A stretch of DNA of 58,613 bases from Fibrobacterota bacterium (GCA_029557215.1 JAKPQQ010000108.1:1-58613), one strand, 5' to 3'; positions 1-8,345 are shown, counted from the stretch's first letter. The notes: generated by a model from the letters alone, not told the origin. Translations and numbers: made by a program.

Positions 1-1
1 A

Positions 2-1246
2 TCGTGGATCGAAGAGGGGGAAGAAGAACCCGGCTTGCGCCTGATGCCCGCCTTCCTGAAGGAAGAGCCCAAGAAGTCGGAGTGGGCGGAGGTCGTGAAG
101 AAGGGCAAGGAGCTGTCCGATCTGCGCATCGAGCAGGAAACGCGACGATTGAACTACGTCGCCATCACCCGCCCGAAGCTCCTTCTGGTGGTTCCTTGCC
201 ACGAGATCCGGAACGCCGACGGCCAGCTGTCGAAGAAGATGCCCGCCTTGGCGCGCGCGGTGCACCACGTTCTGGACGATCCTCCCGCGGGAGTCGCATT
301 GCTGGGTGCGCCGCCGGATCCGGTCCTGGATCTGCCGGGGCCTTCGGGCGTCGGATCCCCCTCCGTGCCGGAATTCGTCCACACCGAAGACGACTTGCGG
401 TCCCTTTCCCTCCCGACCCGGTCGCGCCTCCAGACCTCCTACACGCAGGTCGCGAAGGTGGCCTCCGGAGTCCATGTCCTGGATGGCCGCGTGCGCCGTT
501 CCGAAGAGTCCGATTCCGTCGACTCCGAGGATCTGGCCGCGCTTCCCGACGCCTGGCTTCCTCGCGGCGCCCGCACCGGCGACGCCCTCCACGAGATCCT
601 CGAATCCTGGATGGATCCGTTGTGCGACAATTCCTGGTTGCAGGGCGAGGTGGTTCCCGCCCGGCAAACGGCGTTCGCGGAAAGGATCCTGGCCGCCCAC
701 GGGCTCGACGCGTCCCTGGCTCCCAAGGTGGCGGACCTCCTGCGCGGGGTCCTGCGGACCCCGTTGGCTCTGCCCGGAGGAGCGACCCTGCGCCTGTGCG
801 ATCTGGAGGGATCCGACCGGCGCCCGGAGACGGAGTTCCACTGGGCCTTCGGGAAGGACGGTTCCCCGGCATCCGCGGGCGGGCCGGTGGCCGGTTGGAT
901 GGTGGGGTACATCGACCTGCTGTTCCGGCATGACAAGATCTGGTACGTGCTGGACTGGAAGACCACCAGCCTGGAGCGATGGACGCGCGAGGCGCTGGAA
1001 GAATCGGTCCGCGAGCATTCCTACGACCTGCAGGCGCGCCTGTACGGCCGCACGGTGGCGTCGGCGCTGCCCGCGGGAGAGGCGTTCGGCGGCGGCGTGG
1101 TGGTGTACCTGCGGGCCTACGCCGACGCGTCGACGCGCGAAGTCGGCGTGTGCGCCGTCGAGCCGACCGGCGACGACCGCGAGATCGACCGGCGCGTGCG
1201 GCATTGGATGCGCGAGCGCGGCCGCGACACGGGGGCGCCGGAATGA
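2..1246 (+). CDS. recB: RecB-like exodeoxyribonuclease V beta subunit, C-terminal part (5' truncated by window)
   Basis: The frame is open from the window edge, so the gene starts upstream. The visible 414 or so codons begin just before the last helicase motif of a UvrD/RecB superfamily 1 helicase (ETRRLNYVAITRPK, like the motif VI of RecB) and end in a RecB-type PD-(D/E)XK nuclease domain: GYIDLLF, then VLDWKTT about 13 residues later, then a Q-x3-Y element (LQARLYG). These are the acidic and lysine residues that bind metal and cut DNA in RecB. The stop overlaps the ATG of recD (ATGA), so the two subunits are translationally coupled. Known role of the family: processing double-strand breaks for recombination. 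Family assignment is firm because of the recD partner; the N-terminal helicase lies outside the window. Confidence 0.9.
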   Translation, partial: SWIEEGEEEPGLRLMPAFLKEEPKKSEWAEVVKKGKELSDLRIEQETRRLNYVAITRPKLLLVVPCHEIRNADGQLSKKMPALARAVHHVLDDPPAGVALLGAPPDPVLDLPGPSGVGSPSVPEFVHTEDDLRSLSLPTRSRLQTSYTQVAKVASGVHVLDGRVRRSEESDSVDSEDLAALPDAWLPRGARTGDALHEILESWMDPLCDNSWLQGEVVPARQTAFAERILAAHGLDASLAPKVADLLRGVLRTPLALPGGATLRLCDLEGSDRRPETEFHWAFGKDGSPASAGGPVAGWMVGYIDLLFRHDKIWYVLDWKTTSLERWTREALEESVREHSYDLQARLYGRTVASALPAGEAFGGGVVVYLRAYADASTREVGVCAVEPTGDDREIDRRVRHWMRERGRDTGAPE

Positions 1247-3174
1247 TCGAAGGATTCCTTCTCGCCCACCTGGGGCCGGGCGCCACGGAGATCGGCGACG
1301 CACCCTTCGCGCGGGCCGCCCTGCACCTGTTCCTGTCCGGGCGCGTCGATCTTCCCGCGCTGCGTCTGGAGCGCAATCTGTCGACCGGCCTGGACGACGG
1401 AGCTCGGCTCGTCGTGCTCGGGCTGTTCGCTCGGTTGCGCGCCGGGCATCCGCAGGCGACCCTTGCCGAACTCCTCCAGGAGATCGAATCGGGATTGTCG
1501 AACGCCCCCGACCGGACCCCGAGGGACTTCGAGCTCCAGAGGCATCTGGCGGCGCTGGCCATCTGCAGGCAGGGCCTTCTGGACCAGACGAGGGAGGCGC
1601 TGGATCGCATCGCGTCCACGCCCGATGCGCAAGGGCTCATGTTCGGGCCGCCGACTCGCGATCCTCTGCCTTTGGTCGTGGTCGCCGAGGGCGTCCTTTC
1701 CTTCGCGAGGTTCCACGCGGCGCAGACCGAACTGGTCGAACTCGTGTCCCGGATGGCCGTCCGCGAGTCCGGCATCGATCCGGAGACCGCCGATCGCGTC
1801 TTGACGGAAATCGACACCTTGCCGGGATGGCCCCTGCACGAAGCCCAGCGCGTGGCCGTGGCCGCATCCTTGCGCGCCTCGTTCCTGATCCTCACGGGAG
1901 GCCCGGGCACCGGCAAGACCACGGTGGTCTCGCGGATCCTGCTGGCGCTGTCGCGATGCCTGCCCGACTTCGATCCCGAGGCGGTCGCGCTGTGCGCGCC
2001 CACCGGTCGGGCGAAGGCCCGCTTGTCGGAAAGCCTCGGCCAGAACCTCAAACTCCTTGCCGCGACGGATCCCGTCGCCTCGGCGCTGGCTTCCGTCCAG
2101 GCCTCCACGCTGCATTCGCTGCTCGGCGCCCTTCCCGACGGATCCTTCAGGCACCATTCGGGGAATCCCCTGCCGCACCGGGTGGTGGTCCTCGACGAGG
2201 CGTCGATGGTGGATCTTCCGCTCTTCGCGGCGTTCCTCGCCGCGCTTTCTCCGCGGGCGCGGCTGGTGGTCGTGGGCGATCCCGACCAGCTTCCGTCGGT
2301 GGATGCCGGTGCGGTGCTCGCCGATCTGGTCGGCAATCCGTGTCTGCAGGGGGCCAGGGCGCACCTGACCCACACCCACCGCAACTCCGGCGACATTGCC
2401 GAAATCTGTCGCATCGTCTCGCGCGGGGAGCCGGTGGGGGAATGGCTGGCCTCCCGAAGCCGCGATCGCTCCGACGGCCGGGTGGAACATTTGGGAGCGT
2501 CCTCCCTCGAGGCGCAGGTCCGGACCTGGCTGGATTCGAGGTTCGCAGACGCGGTGCGACGTTCCATGGCGTCGGGGTTCGCCGATCTTTCGCCTATTCT
2601 GGACGCGGTGGAACGCTCCCGCATCCTCTGCGCGGTCCATGAAGGCGATGCCGGTGCCCTGGCCCTGAATCGAGCCGGAGACCATTGGTTGCGGGACGTC
2701 GCGGGACTATCGGGCAAGTGGCGGTTCCTGCCGGGTCAGCAGCTGATCTTGACGCGCAACCATCCATCGCGCGACCTGTGGAACGGCGACTTGGGAGTGG
2801 CCGCGTTGCGAGACGATCGCCTGGTCGCGGTGTTCCGCAAACCGGGTGGCGAGATCGCTCTGCCGGTGGAGCAGCTGGATGGCCTGGAAAGCGCCTGGGC
2901 GATCACCGTCCACAAGTCGCAGGGCTCGGAATTCGACGAGATCCTGTTCGTGTTGCCCGACCGCGACACCCCGGTCCTGACGCGACAAATCCTGTACACC
3001 GCGCTGTCCCGCGCGCGCCGCGCGGTGCTGGTGCACGGCGATCCGCGCCTGGCCGATCGCGCCGTTTCGCGCAGCGCCGACCGTCCGGGGAGGCTGCGGG
3101 GGGCCGCGGTTCTGACGGCTCGCGAAGGCATCGCTTCGCCAACCTGGTTTCAGGAGACGAACAGCTTGAGGTAG
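1243..3174 (+). CDS. recD: RecD-like exodeoxyribonuclease V alpha subunit (helicase)
   Basis: This 643-residue protein is a superfamily 1B helicase. Motifs seen in order: Walker A GGPGTGKTT near residue 220, Walker B VVLDEASMVD near 320, motif V-like ITVHKSQGSEF near 556 and motif VI-like LYTALSRARRAVLVHG near 585. The N-terminal ~200 residues match the usual RecD alpha-helical region in length only. Start chosen at the ATG that overlaps the recB stop by four bases; longer in-frame upstream starts would run inside recB. With RecB (and presumably RecC upstream of the window) it would form the RecBCD helicase-nuclease. Its 3' end overlaps the convergent fic gene by 25 bases. Confidence 0.93.
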   Translation: MIEGFLLAHLGPGATEIGDAPFARAALHLFLSGRVDLPALRLERNLSTGLDDGARLVVLGLFARLRAGHPQATLAELLQEIESGLSNAPDRTPRDFELQRHLAALAICRQGLLDQTREALDRIASTPDAQGLMFGPPTRDPLPLVVVAEGVLSFARFHAAQTELVELVSRMAVRESGIDPETADRVLTEIDTLPGWPLHEAQRVAVAASLRASFLILTGGPGTGKTTVVSRILLALSRCLPDFDPEAVALCAPTGRAKARLSESLGQNLKLLAATDPVASALASVQASTLHSLLGALPDGSFRHHSGNPLPHRVVVLDEASMVDLPLFAAFLAALSPRARLVVVGDPDQLPSVDAGAVLADLVGNPCLQGARAHLTHTHRNSGDIAEICRIVSRGEPVGEWLASRSRDRSDGRVEHLGASSLEAQVRTWLDSRFADAVRRSMASGFADLSPILDAVERSRILCAVHEGDAGALALNRAGDHWLRDVAGLSGKWRFLPGQQLILTRNHPSRDLWNGDLGVAALRDDRLVAVFRKPGGEIALPVEQLDGLESAWAITVHKSQGSEFDEILFVLPDRDTPVLTRQILYTALSRARRAVLVHGDPRLADRAVSRSADRPGRLRGAAVLTAREGIASPTWFQETNSLR

Positions 3175-4283
3175 CGATCGAACACGTACACGCGCTTTCG
3201 CGAATGGCCGGAGGATTCCGAAAGGATGCCGATCCGGATCAGATCCTTCAGCAACGCGTTGGCCGTGGGAGTCGAGACGGACAAGAGCTTTTCCACTTCC
3301 CAGGCGGTGATCAGGGGCTGGCGATACAGTTGCAAGATCACCTTGCGTGCATTGATGCCGCGGCTTCCCAATGTGTGCAGGGAATCTTCCACTTCCGTGC
3401 GCAGCCGCAGAATTTCCCGGAACACGTCGCGTCCCTTGCGGGCGGTCTCGGCGACTCCTTGCAGGAAAAAACGGACCCAGTGGATCAGGTCGTTGGACAT
3501 CCTCGTACGGGTCAACGCGTCGTAGTAGCTGCCGCGGTGGCGCTCGAAGAAGTCCGATAGGTACAGGGATGGACGGCTCAGGACTCCTTTGTCGACCAGG
3601 TAGAGGGGGATCAACAGCCGGCCGATGCGGCCGTTGCCGTCGAGAAACGGGTGGATGGTCTCGAATTGGTAGTGGCTCAAGGCGATCCGGATCAGATGCG
3701 GCACTTCGATCGCTTCGTTGTGCCAGAATTTTTCCAGGTCGCCCATCAGTCCGGGGACGCTCTCGGGATGCGGCGGGATGAATGCCGCGTCGCGCAGGCT
3801 CGAGCCTCCGATCCAGTTCTGGCTTGCCCGGAATTCTCCAGGTTGTTTGTGCTGTCCGCGCACTCCCTGCATGAGAACGGAATGAGTCTGCTTGAGAAGA
3901 CGATTTGAGAGCGGCAATTGTTCCAACGAGGCGATTGCCAGGTTCACCGCGTCGATGTAGTTGCGGACTTCCCGCCAGTCGTCGCGCTTTTCCGGAGCGA
4001 TCTGCTCTTCCGACAGCAAGGCTTCGTCGATCTCGGTTTGCGTCCCCTCGATCCGGCTGGAGGTCTGCGCTTCCTTGACCACATGCATCTGGATGAACAG
4101 GTCGATGTCGGGAACGATCAAGGAGAAAGCGTTCAGTTCCCCCAAGGCGCGGTTGGCTTCTTCCAACAATACCGAAACCCCGGGATCCTCCCAGGTCCAA
4201 GCCTGGTTCACGGGACTTGGCTCGAAACTCTTGTATTGGTACCGCGGCTGCCACTGGCCCGCCACGAACTCTTCGAACTTCAT
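3150..4283 (-). CDS. Fic-domain protein (probable AMPylase) with N-terminal inhibitory helix and C-terminal winged helix
   Basis: The 377-residue protein has the Fic catalytic signature HPFLDGNGRIGR at residues 211-222, with the catalytic His first. An inhibitory motif of the form [S/T]xxxE[G/N] occurs at residues 75-80 (SSRIEG), which places it in class II, where the inhibitory helix is N-terminal to the Fic core. The last ~80 residues look like a winged helix-turn-helix (VEKLLSVSTPTANALLKDLI), as in many chromosomal Fic proteins. Known family role: transfer of AMP from ATP to hydroxyl side chains of target proteins; the target here is unknown. It stands alone on its strand, next to a PIN toxin module. 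An AT-rich upstream region carries direct repeats. Confidence 0.9.
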   Translation of the reverse strand: MKFEEFVAGQWQPRYQYKSFEPSPVNQAWTWEDPGVSVLLEEANRALGELNAFSLIVPDIDLFIQMHVVKEAQTSSRIEGTQTEIDEALLSEEQIAPEKRDDWREVRNYIDAVNLAIASLEQLPLSNRLLKQTHSVLMQGVRGQHKQPGEFRASQNWIGGSSLRDAAFIPPHPESVPGLMGDLEKFWHNEAIEVPHLIRIALSHYQFETIHPFLDGNGRIGRLLIPLYLVDKGVLSRPSLYLSDFFERHRGSYYDALTRTRMSNDLIHWVRFFLQGVAETARKGRDVFREILRLRTEVEDSLHTLGSRGINARKVILQLYRQPLITAWEVEKLLSVSTPTANALLKDLIRIGILSESSGHSRKRVYVFDRYLKLFVS

Positions 4284-4338
4284 AGGAATCCTGGTGTTGG
4301 CTTACCTTCTCGATCTCGCAAGATAAGAAAACCCAGAA

Positions 4339-4412
4339 TTTCTTTACTGTGAACGCGTGATCATGAAGATTTTGGCGTTTTTCTTTACTTTTGTGTCGCG
4401 TTCTTAAAGAAA
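4339..4412. repeat. AT-rich direct and inverted repeats between the fic and PIN-toxin genes
   Basis: The ten bases TTTCTTTACT occur at 4339-4348 and again at 4380-4389. The second copy also forms an inverted repeat, TTTCTTTA (4380-4387) with TAAAGAAA (4405-4412). The block lies upstream of fic and downstream of the PIN toxin, both on the minus strand. It could be an operator for fic or a weak hairpin ending the toxin transcript. There is no clear T-tract, so a terminator is not claimed. Confidence 0.35.
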
Positions 4413-4423
4413 ATGGCCGGAAT

Positions 4424-4837
4424 CTAGAGCCGCAGCAAGACCGCCATCTCGGCGGCCGACACCACGCTCAGCTTGGCCTTCTTGAAGTCCTTGGTGTTGC
4501 GGGTCACCAGGTGCCGGCAATGCGCGGTCATCGCCGACGCGTGCTGGATGCCGTCTTCGAAATCCTTGAAGCCCGACTTCATGGCGTCCTGCAAGACCTG
4601 CTTCGAGGTCGGGACGACCTCCAGGAATTCGAGCAAGGTCGCCAATGCGGGAAGCGGGTCCTTGCGTTTTTCCAGATCGTTCAGGATGTAGTAGAGGTTG
4701 GAAATCGTGATGCCCGCGACGCATCCCTTGGCTTTGCCGGATTCGATGGCCTGCAGAAGTTCTTCCGCCGGTTCGGAATGGGGCTTGCGGTCGAGCAGGA
4801 AATCCAGGAGGATGTTCGTGTCCAGGAAGATCCTCAT
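4424..4837 (-). CDS. PIN-domain ribonuclease toxin (VapC-like)
   Basis: The 137-residue protein has the PIN layout: an N-terminal beta strand ending in FLDTNILLDFLLD (acidic Asp6 and Asn8), a central ILNDLEKRKD region, DFEDGIQHASA with further acidic residues, and a C-terminal LVTRNTKDF, the last conserved Asp-containing strand. PIN toxins are magnesium-dependent ribonucleases that cut tRNA, rRNA or mRNA when freed from their antitoxin. The start codon overlaps the stop of the upstream antitoxin gene by four bases (ATGA), the usual order antitoxin then toxin. Length and motif spacing are typical, so it looks intact. Confidence 0.85.
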   Translation of the reverse strand: MRIFLDTNILLDFLLDRKPHSEPAEELLQAIESGKAKGCVAGITISNLYYILNDLEKRKDPLPALATLLEFLEVVPTSKQVLQDAMKSGFKDFEDGIQHASAMTAHCRHLVTRNTKDFKKAKLSVVSAAEMAVLLRL

Positions 4838-5076
4838 CGCAGGTGTTTGGCCTTGAGCTGCGAAACGAGGGCGTGGCGTTCGTCCTTGTCGGAGGCTTGG
4901 AACGCTCCCCGAAGCGCGGAGAGCTTCCCTTTGCCGGAGGCGGACCCAGGAGCGGCGAGGGTCTGGAAGAACAAGTCGGTCAGGCGCGAGACGGTGGTGT
5001 CCATCTTCTGCGCCGCCTTGCGCGCGGCCCGGTAGTGTTCCTTGTCGACGCTCAGGGTGATTCTCGAAGACGCCAT
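4834..5076 (-). CDS. Antitoxin of the PIN toxin pair (DNA-binding, ribbon-helix-helix-like)
   Basis: The gene encodes 80 residues. The N-terminus SSRITLSVDKEHYRAARKAA resembles the beta strand plus first helix of ribbon-helix-helix or DUF6364-type antitoxins; the charged C-terminal half would wrap the toxin. The start at 5076 was chosen because a strong Shine-Dalgarno (GGGAGGA) lies just upstream and because the conserved part begins there; a longer in-frame reading to 5268 has no family-like sequence. It overlaps the toxin start by four bases. Such antitoxins normally repress their own promoter. The upstream 5077-5170 gap is AT-rich with short inverted repeats (CCAT at 5112-5115, ATGG at 5128-5131) that could be the operator, but this is weak. 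Confidence 0.75.
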   Translation of the reverse strand: MASSRITLSVDKEHYRAARKAAQKMDTTVSRLTDLFFQTLAAPGSASGKGKLSALRGAFQASDKDERHALVSQLKAKHLR

Positions 5077-5170
5077 CGTTGTCCTCCCGCTAGATCCGTG
5101 CATACAAAATACCATGAATTCGTACGTATATGGCAGGACGCGGTCCGAGCCATGCGCTAGTTTTTGCCCA

Positions 5171-5812
5171 ATGCCGGAATCCGACTCCCTCGCCCTCTGG
5201 GCCCGACGCGCCGCCATCAAGAAGTTCGACCCGTCCAAGGCGATCGGTGCCGCGGATTGGGATGCCATCCTCCAGGCCCTGCATCTTGCGCCCAGCGCCT
5301 ACGGCCTGCAGCCCTACCGGGTGGTCGACGTGCGCGACCCCGCCAAGCGCGCGGCCATCCGCGAAGGTGCGCCGCAGCAGGCCCAGGTGACCGACGCCGC
5401 CCACCTGCTGGTGTTCGCGTTGGTGACGGATTTCGGTGAACCGCACCTGGACGCCCACCTGGCCCGCACCAAGGCCGCCCGGGGCACGCCCGACGAGGCC
5501 TTGGGCATCTACCGGGGCCGCGTGGTGGACGGTTTGTTGGGTAAGCTCGACCGGACCGCGTTGCTGGCGTGGCAGGCCCGCCAGGCGTACATCGGCCTGG
5601 CCGCCGCGATGTACCAGGCTTCGCAGCTGGGGATCGACACCTGCCCGCTGGAGGCCATGAACCTCGAAGTGGCCGACAGGGTCCTGGACCTGGGCTCGCG
5701 GAATCTGGCGTCGGTGGTCGGGCTCGCGGTGGGGTACCGGTCGGAAGAAGACGTGTATTGCAAGCAGGCCAAGGTGCGCCTGCCGCGGCACGAGTTCGTG
5801 CTCGAAATCTGA
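5171..5812 (+). CDS. Nitroreductase-family NAD(P)H-dependent FMN oxidoreductase
   Basis: This 213-residue protein has nitroreductase hallmarks: a basic-aromatic start (RAAIKKFDPSKAI), the FMN-contacting LAPSAYGLQPYRVV segment, a central AWQARQAYIGLAAAMYQASQ helix and a C-terminal GYRSEED close to the end. The family reduces nitroaromatics, quinones or flavins with FMN as cofactor and works as a homodimer; the substrate cannot be told here. The ATG at 5171 has no clear Shine-Dalgarno and lies seven bases after a possible -10 (TAGTTT, 5158-5163), so the transcript may be almost leaderless. It stands between two antitoxin-toxin pairs but has no visible link to them. Confidence 0.88.
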   Translation: MPESDSLALWARRAAIKKFDPSKAIGAADWDAILQALHLAPSAYGLQPYRVVDVRDPAKRAAIREGAPQQAQVTDAAHLLVFALVTDFGEPHLDAHLARTKAARGTPDEALGIYRGRVVDGLLGKLDRTALLAWQARQAYIGLAAAMYQASQLGIDTCPLEAMNLEVADRVLDLGSRNLASVVGLAVGYRSEEDVYCKQAKVRLPRHEFVLEI

Positions 5813-5869
5813 CCGCCCGAAGCGGTAGAATATCCGATCGATTCGACGATTTCCCAGGAAAGGCTATCC

Positions 5870-6703
5870 ATGTACGATCTGATGGGACGGACCATCCTCG
5901 TCACCGGCGCTTCAAGCGGCATCGGGGCCGCCATGGCCCGCTTGTTCGCACGCGAAGGCGCGCGCCTGGTCCTGTGCGCCCGCAGGCTCGACCGCCTGGA
6001 ACGGATGGCCGAAGAGATCCGCGCCGCCCACGACGCCGAGATCCACCTGCATCCGCTGGATGTGCGCGACCGCAAGGAGGTGGACCTCCTGATGGCGCGG
6101 CTTCCCGAAGGTTGGCGGACCATCGACGTGCTCGTGAACAACGCGGGGTTGTCGCGCGGCCTGGAGCCCTTCCCCAAGAACGACCCCGACGACTGGGACG
6201 AGATGATCGCCACCAACGTCTCGGGGCTTCTGCACATGACGCGACAAGTTCTGCCGGGCATGGTTTCCCGCAGGCGCGGCGACATCGTGAACATCGGATC
6301 CACCTCCAGCCACGAGGTCTACCCCAACGGAGCGGTCTACTGCGCCACCAAGCACGCGGTCGACGCCATCTCGCGGGGCCTGCGCATGGACCTGGCCGAC
6401 ACGCCGGTGCGCGTGATCCAGATCAGCCCGGGCATGACCGAGACGGAATTCTCCCTGGTGCGGTTCAAGGGCGACAAGGCCCGCGCCGACAAGGTGTACG
6501 AAGGCATGCAGCCGCTGAGCGGACAGGATGTGGCCGAGGCCGCCTTGTTCGCGCTCACGCGTCCGGCCCATGTGCAGGTGGGCGAGATCGTGCTGTGGCC
6601 CACCAACCAGGGTTCCAGCACGGTGGTGCATCGGTCGGCCGAACAGGAATCCACGCCGCCCCACGAGTCGACCTGGAAGAACTACTACGAACTGCGGGAG
6701 TGA
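5870..6703 (+). CDS. Short-chain dehydrogenase/reductase (YdfG-like)
   Basis: The 277-residue protein is a classical SDR. It has the cofactor motif TGASSGIG near residues 12-19, NNAG near residue 90, a catalytic Ser in NIGSTSS and the active-site YxxxK (YCATK) near residue 155-160. An Arg-rich strand after the second beta strand (LCARRLDR) points to NADP(H). The overall pattern and the C-terminal GEIVLWPTNQ resemble YdfG-type 3-hydroxy acid or serine dehydrogenases, which oxidise small hydroxy acids, but the substrate is inferred only. It follows the nitroreductase on the same strand after 57 bases, so they may share a transcript. A Shine-Dalgarno (AGGAAAGG) precedes the ATG. Confidence 0.9.
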   Translation: MYDLMGRTILVTGASSGIGAAMARLFAREGARLVLCARRLDRLERMAEEIRAAHDAEIHLHPLDVRDRKEVDLLMARLPEGWRTIDVLVNNAGLSRGLEPFPKNDPDDWDEMIATNVSGLLHMTRQVLPGMVSRRRGDIVNIGSTSSHEVYPNGAVYCATKHAVDAISRGLRMDLADTPVRVIQISPGMTETEFSLVRFKGDKARADKVYEGMQPLSGQDVAEAALFALTRPAHVQVGEIVLWPTNQGSSTVVHRSAEQESTPPHESTWKNYYELRE

Positions 6704-6731
6704 TCAGGCGCGGCGATCCGTGGACATTTCC

Positions 6732-7121
6732 TCAGATCCGGTACGGCACATCCACCCAAGGCAGTTTGCGGGGATCGAAATCCTTGGTGTTGCGCGTGGC
6801 CAAGCGATGCCTGTGGAGGAGTGCGCAGGCGGCTTGCAGGGCATCGGGAAGCTTCCATCGGTGGATTCGCTTGAGCCGAGCGGCTTCGTCGGCGACTTCG
6901 GCGTCGATGGGATGCAGTGGGAATCGATCCAGGAAGCCGCGGACGGCTTCGCATCGGGCGGAATCGAGTCCTGCCAGGACCTCGGCCCGGGTGATCGCGC
7001 TGATCGACAGTTGTCCCTCGCGGTCCAGCAGGAACCGTTCGGCTTCTTCGATGCCATTGAGGAGATCGATCAGGATCACGGAATCCAACAGCCAGCCCGA
7101 AAGTCTTGTGGCACCTGTCAT
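6732..7121 (-). CDS. PIN-domain ribonuclease toxin (second VapC-like)
   Basis: The 129-residue protein starts MTGATRLSGWLLDSVILIDL, with the first PIN acidic residue in LLDSVILIDLLNG. It continues with SAITRAEVLAGL (conserved Glu), KLPDALQAACALL (conserved Asp) and ATRNTKDFD (last acidic residue), the standard four-acid VapC set. The start at 7121 was chosen because it follows the antitoxin stop by 16 bases; the frame stays open further upstream only as antisense-free GC-rich sequence. It is not closely similar to the first PIN toxin in the window, so the two modules do not look like a recent duplication. Confidence 0.88.
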   Translation of the reverse strand: MTGATRLSGWLLDSVILIDLLNGIEEAERFLLDREGQLSISAITRAEVLAGLDSARCEAVRGFLDRFPLHPIDAEVADEAARLKRIHRWKLPDALQAACALLHRHRLATRNTKDFDPRKLPWVDVPYRI

Positions 7122-7137
7122 GCGAGGGGGCTTGCGG

Positions 7138-7383
7138 TCAATCCCACTCCTCGCGCAACTTCCGCTGCGACTCCAGGCCGTCCATCCCGTTGCCGATCCC
7201 CTTGACGGAAGCCAAGGCTCCCGCCCAGTCGGATCGATCCGACCCGCTTTCGGCCCTGCGCGCCAGATCCACCGCATCGCGGACCAGCTGGGCGATAGGT
7301 CGACCCGTCAAGCGAGACCGACGATTGAGCCAGGTCTTTTGGGCTGGCTCGAGGGCGATCAGGGTGCGTACCGATTTTGGCAT
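7138..7383 (-). CDS. Ribbon-helix-helix antitoxin of the second PIN toxin
   Basis: The 81-residue protein begins with a CopG/VapB-like ribbon-helix-helix (MPKSVRTLIALEPAQKTWL followed by RSRLTGRPIAQLVRDAVDL), which would bind DNA as a dimer. The acidic and basic C-terminal tail would bind the toxin. It lies 16 bases before the toxin gene in the usual antitoxin-first order. No Shine-Dalgarno precedes the start; instead a promoter ends right at the ATG, with a 12-base perfect palindrome over the -10 box (see the regulatory entry), fitting self-repression. Confidence 0.8.
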   Translation of the reverse strand: MPKSVRTLIALEPAQKTWLNRRSRLTGRPIAQLVRDAVDLARRAESGSDRSDWAGALASVKGIGNGMDGLESQRKLREEWD

Positions 7384-7389
7384 GAATAG

Positions 7390-7418
7390 AATATATCGCG
7401 ATATCACCGGATGGGCAA
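7390..7418 (-). promoter_or_regulatory. Promoter and operator of the second antitoxin-toxin pair
   Basis: On the minus strand a -35 box TTGCCC (7413-7418) is followed by a 17-base spacer and a -10 box TATATT (7390-7395). Only six bases separate the -10 from the ATG at 7383, so transcription should start at or next to the start codon. The perfect palindrome ATATCGCGATAT (7393-7404) overlaps the -10 and is a natural site for the ribbon-helix-helix antitoxin. Confidence 0.6.
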
Positions 7419-7496
7419 CAGCCGAGTTGCCGTAGCAAGGCTGGAGGCCTTGATGCGACCAACCTGGAAGCACCAAGCCCCTGGCCTGATCCGGCC

Positions 7497-8345
7497 TCAC
7501 ACCGCCGGGGCGCTCGTCTCGTCGTCGTAGCCGTACTTGGGGGCGTTGAGGTGCACGTCCGACAGCGATGTGGTCAGGTGCTCGAACGCCTCGTCGACGG
7601 AATCCGCCCATTTCCAGAGCTTGAGATCGTCTTCGTCGATCATGCCGGTGTCGATGAACGCCTGGAAGTTCAGGACGCGCTCCCAGTATTCGCGACCGAA
7701 CACGATGACGGGACGGGGCTTGTCGAGCTTCTGCGTCTGGGTGAGCGTGAGCACTTCGAACATCTCGTCGAGCGTGCCGAATCCGCCGGGGAACACCACG
7801 ATGGCCCGTGCGCTGTGCACGAACCAGTACTTGCGCAGGAAGAAGTAGTGGAATTGGAAGGCCAGCTCGGGCGTGATCCAAGGATTGGCGTGCTGCTCGA
7901 ACGGCAGGGAGATGTTCAATCCGACGCTTGGGGTTCCGGCTTCATAGGCGCCCTGGTTGGCCGCTCCCATGATGCCGTGTCCGCCGCCCGAACATACGAT
8001 CAGCCCGTGCTTGCCTTCGGTCGACCACTTGGAGAAGCGGTACGACAGCTCCTTGGCCATGTCGTAGTAGGGAGCCACCTTGAGCAGCGCCTTGGCCTTG
8101 GCGATTTCCTTGGGGCTTCCGCCGTGGGTTTCCAGCTTGTGCAGGGTTTCCTTGGCCTGCGCCAGCGGAGGGGTGCGCGCCGACCCGAAGAACACCACCG
8201 TGCCGCCCACGCCGGCCCTGCGCAGACGCACGCGGGGTTCGGTGAATTCGGCGAGGATCCGGATTTCGCGGGCTTGCGGAGAATGGAGGAACTCCATGTT
8301 CTCGTAGGCCTTGGGCGCGTTGGTTTCCTTGGGTTCGTGCATCAT
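7497..8345 (-). CDS. LOG-family (TIGR00730-like) Rossmann-fold protein
   Basis: The 282-residue protein has the LOG signature PGGFGTLDEMFE, preceded by CSGGGHGIMGAANQGAYEAG, the nucleotide-binding part of lysine-decarboxylase-like/LOG proteins. LOG enzymes hydrolyse cytokinin nucleoside monophosphates in plants and some bacteria; many bacterial members act on AMP or have unknown substrates. It has a ~75-residue N-terminal extension compared with the minimal LOG fold, placing it with the longer bacterial group. Two adjacent ATG codons (8345 and 8342) are possible starts; a GAGGA element lies upstream. It is divergent from the tetR efflux operon and may share its control region. Confidence 0.85.
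   Translation of the reverse strand: MMHEPKETNAPKAYENMEFLHSPQAREIRILAEFTEPRVRLRRAGVGGTVVFFGSARTPPLAQAKETLHKLETHGGSPKEIAKAKALLKVAPYYDMAKELSYRFSKWSTEGKHGLIVCSGGGHGIMGAANQGAYEAGTPSVGLNISLPFEQHANPWITPELAFQFHYFFLRKYWFVHSARAIVVFPGGFGTLDEMFEVLTLTQTQKLDKPRPVIVFGREYWERVLNFQAFIDTGMIDEDDLKLWKWADSVDEAFEHLTTSLSDVHLNAPKYGYDDETSAPAV

Noticed and set aside
165..2717. Long open reading across recB/recD on the minus strand (850 codons)
   Set aside because: It is a GC-driven antisense shadow: Arg/Pro/Ser-rich, no domain, and the plus-strand recB and recD reading explains the region fully.
4834..5268. Longer start for the first antitoxin at 5268
   Set aside because: The extra 64 residues overlap the divergent nitroreductase gene start and look unlike any antitoxin; the start at 5076 has a clear ribosome-binding site.
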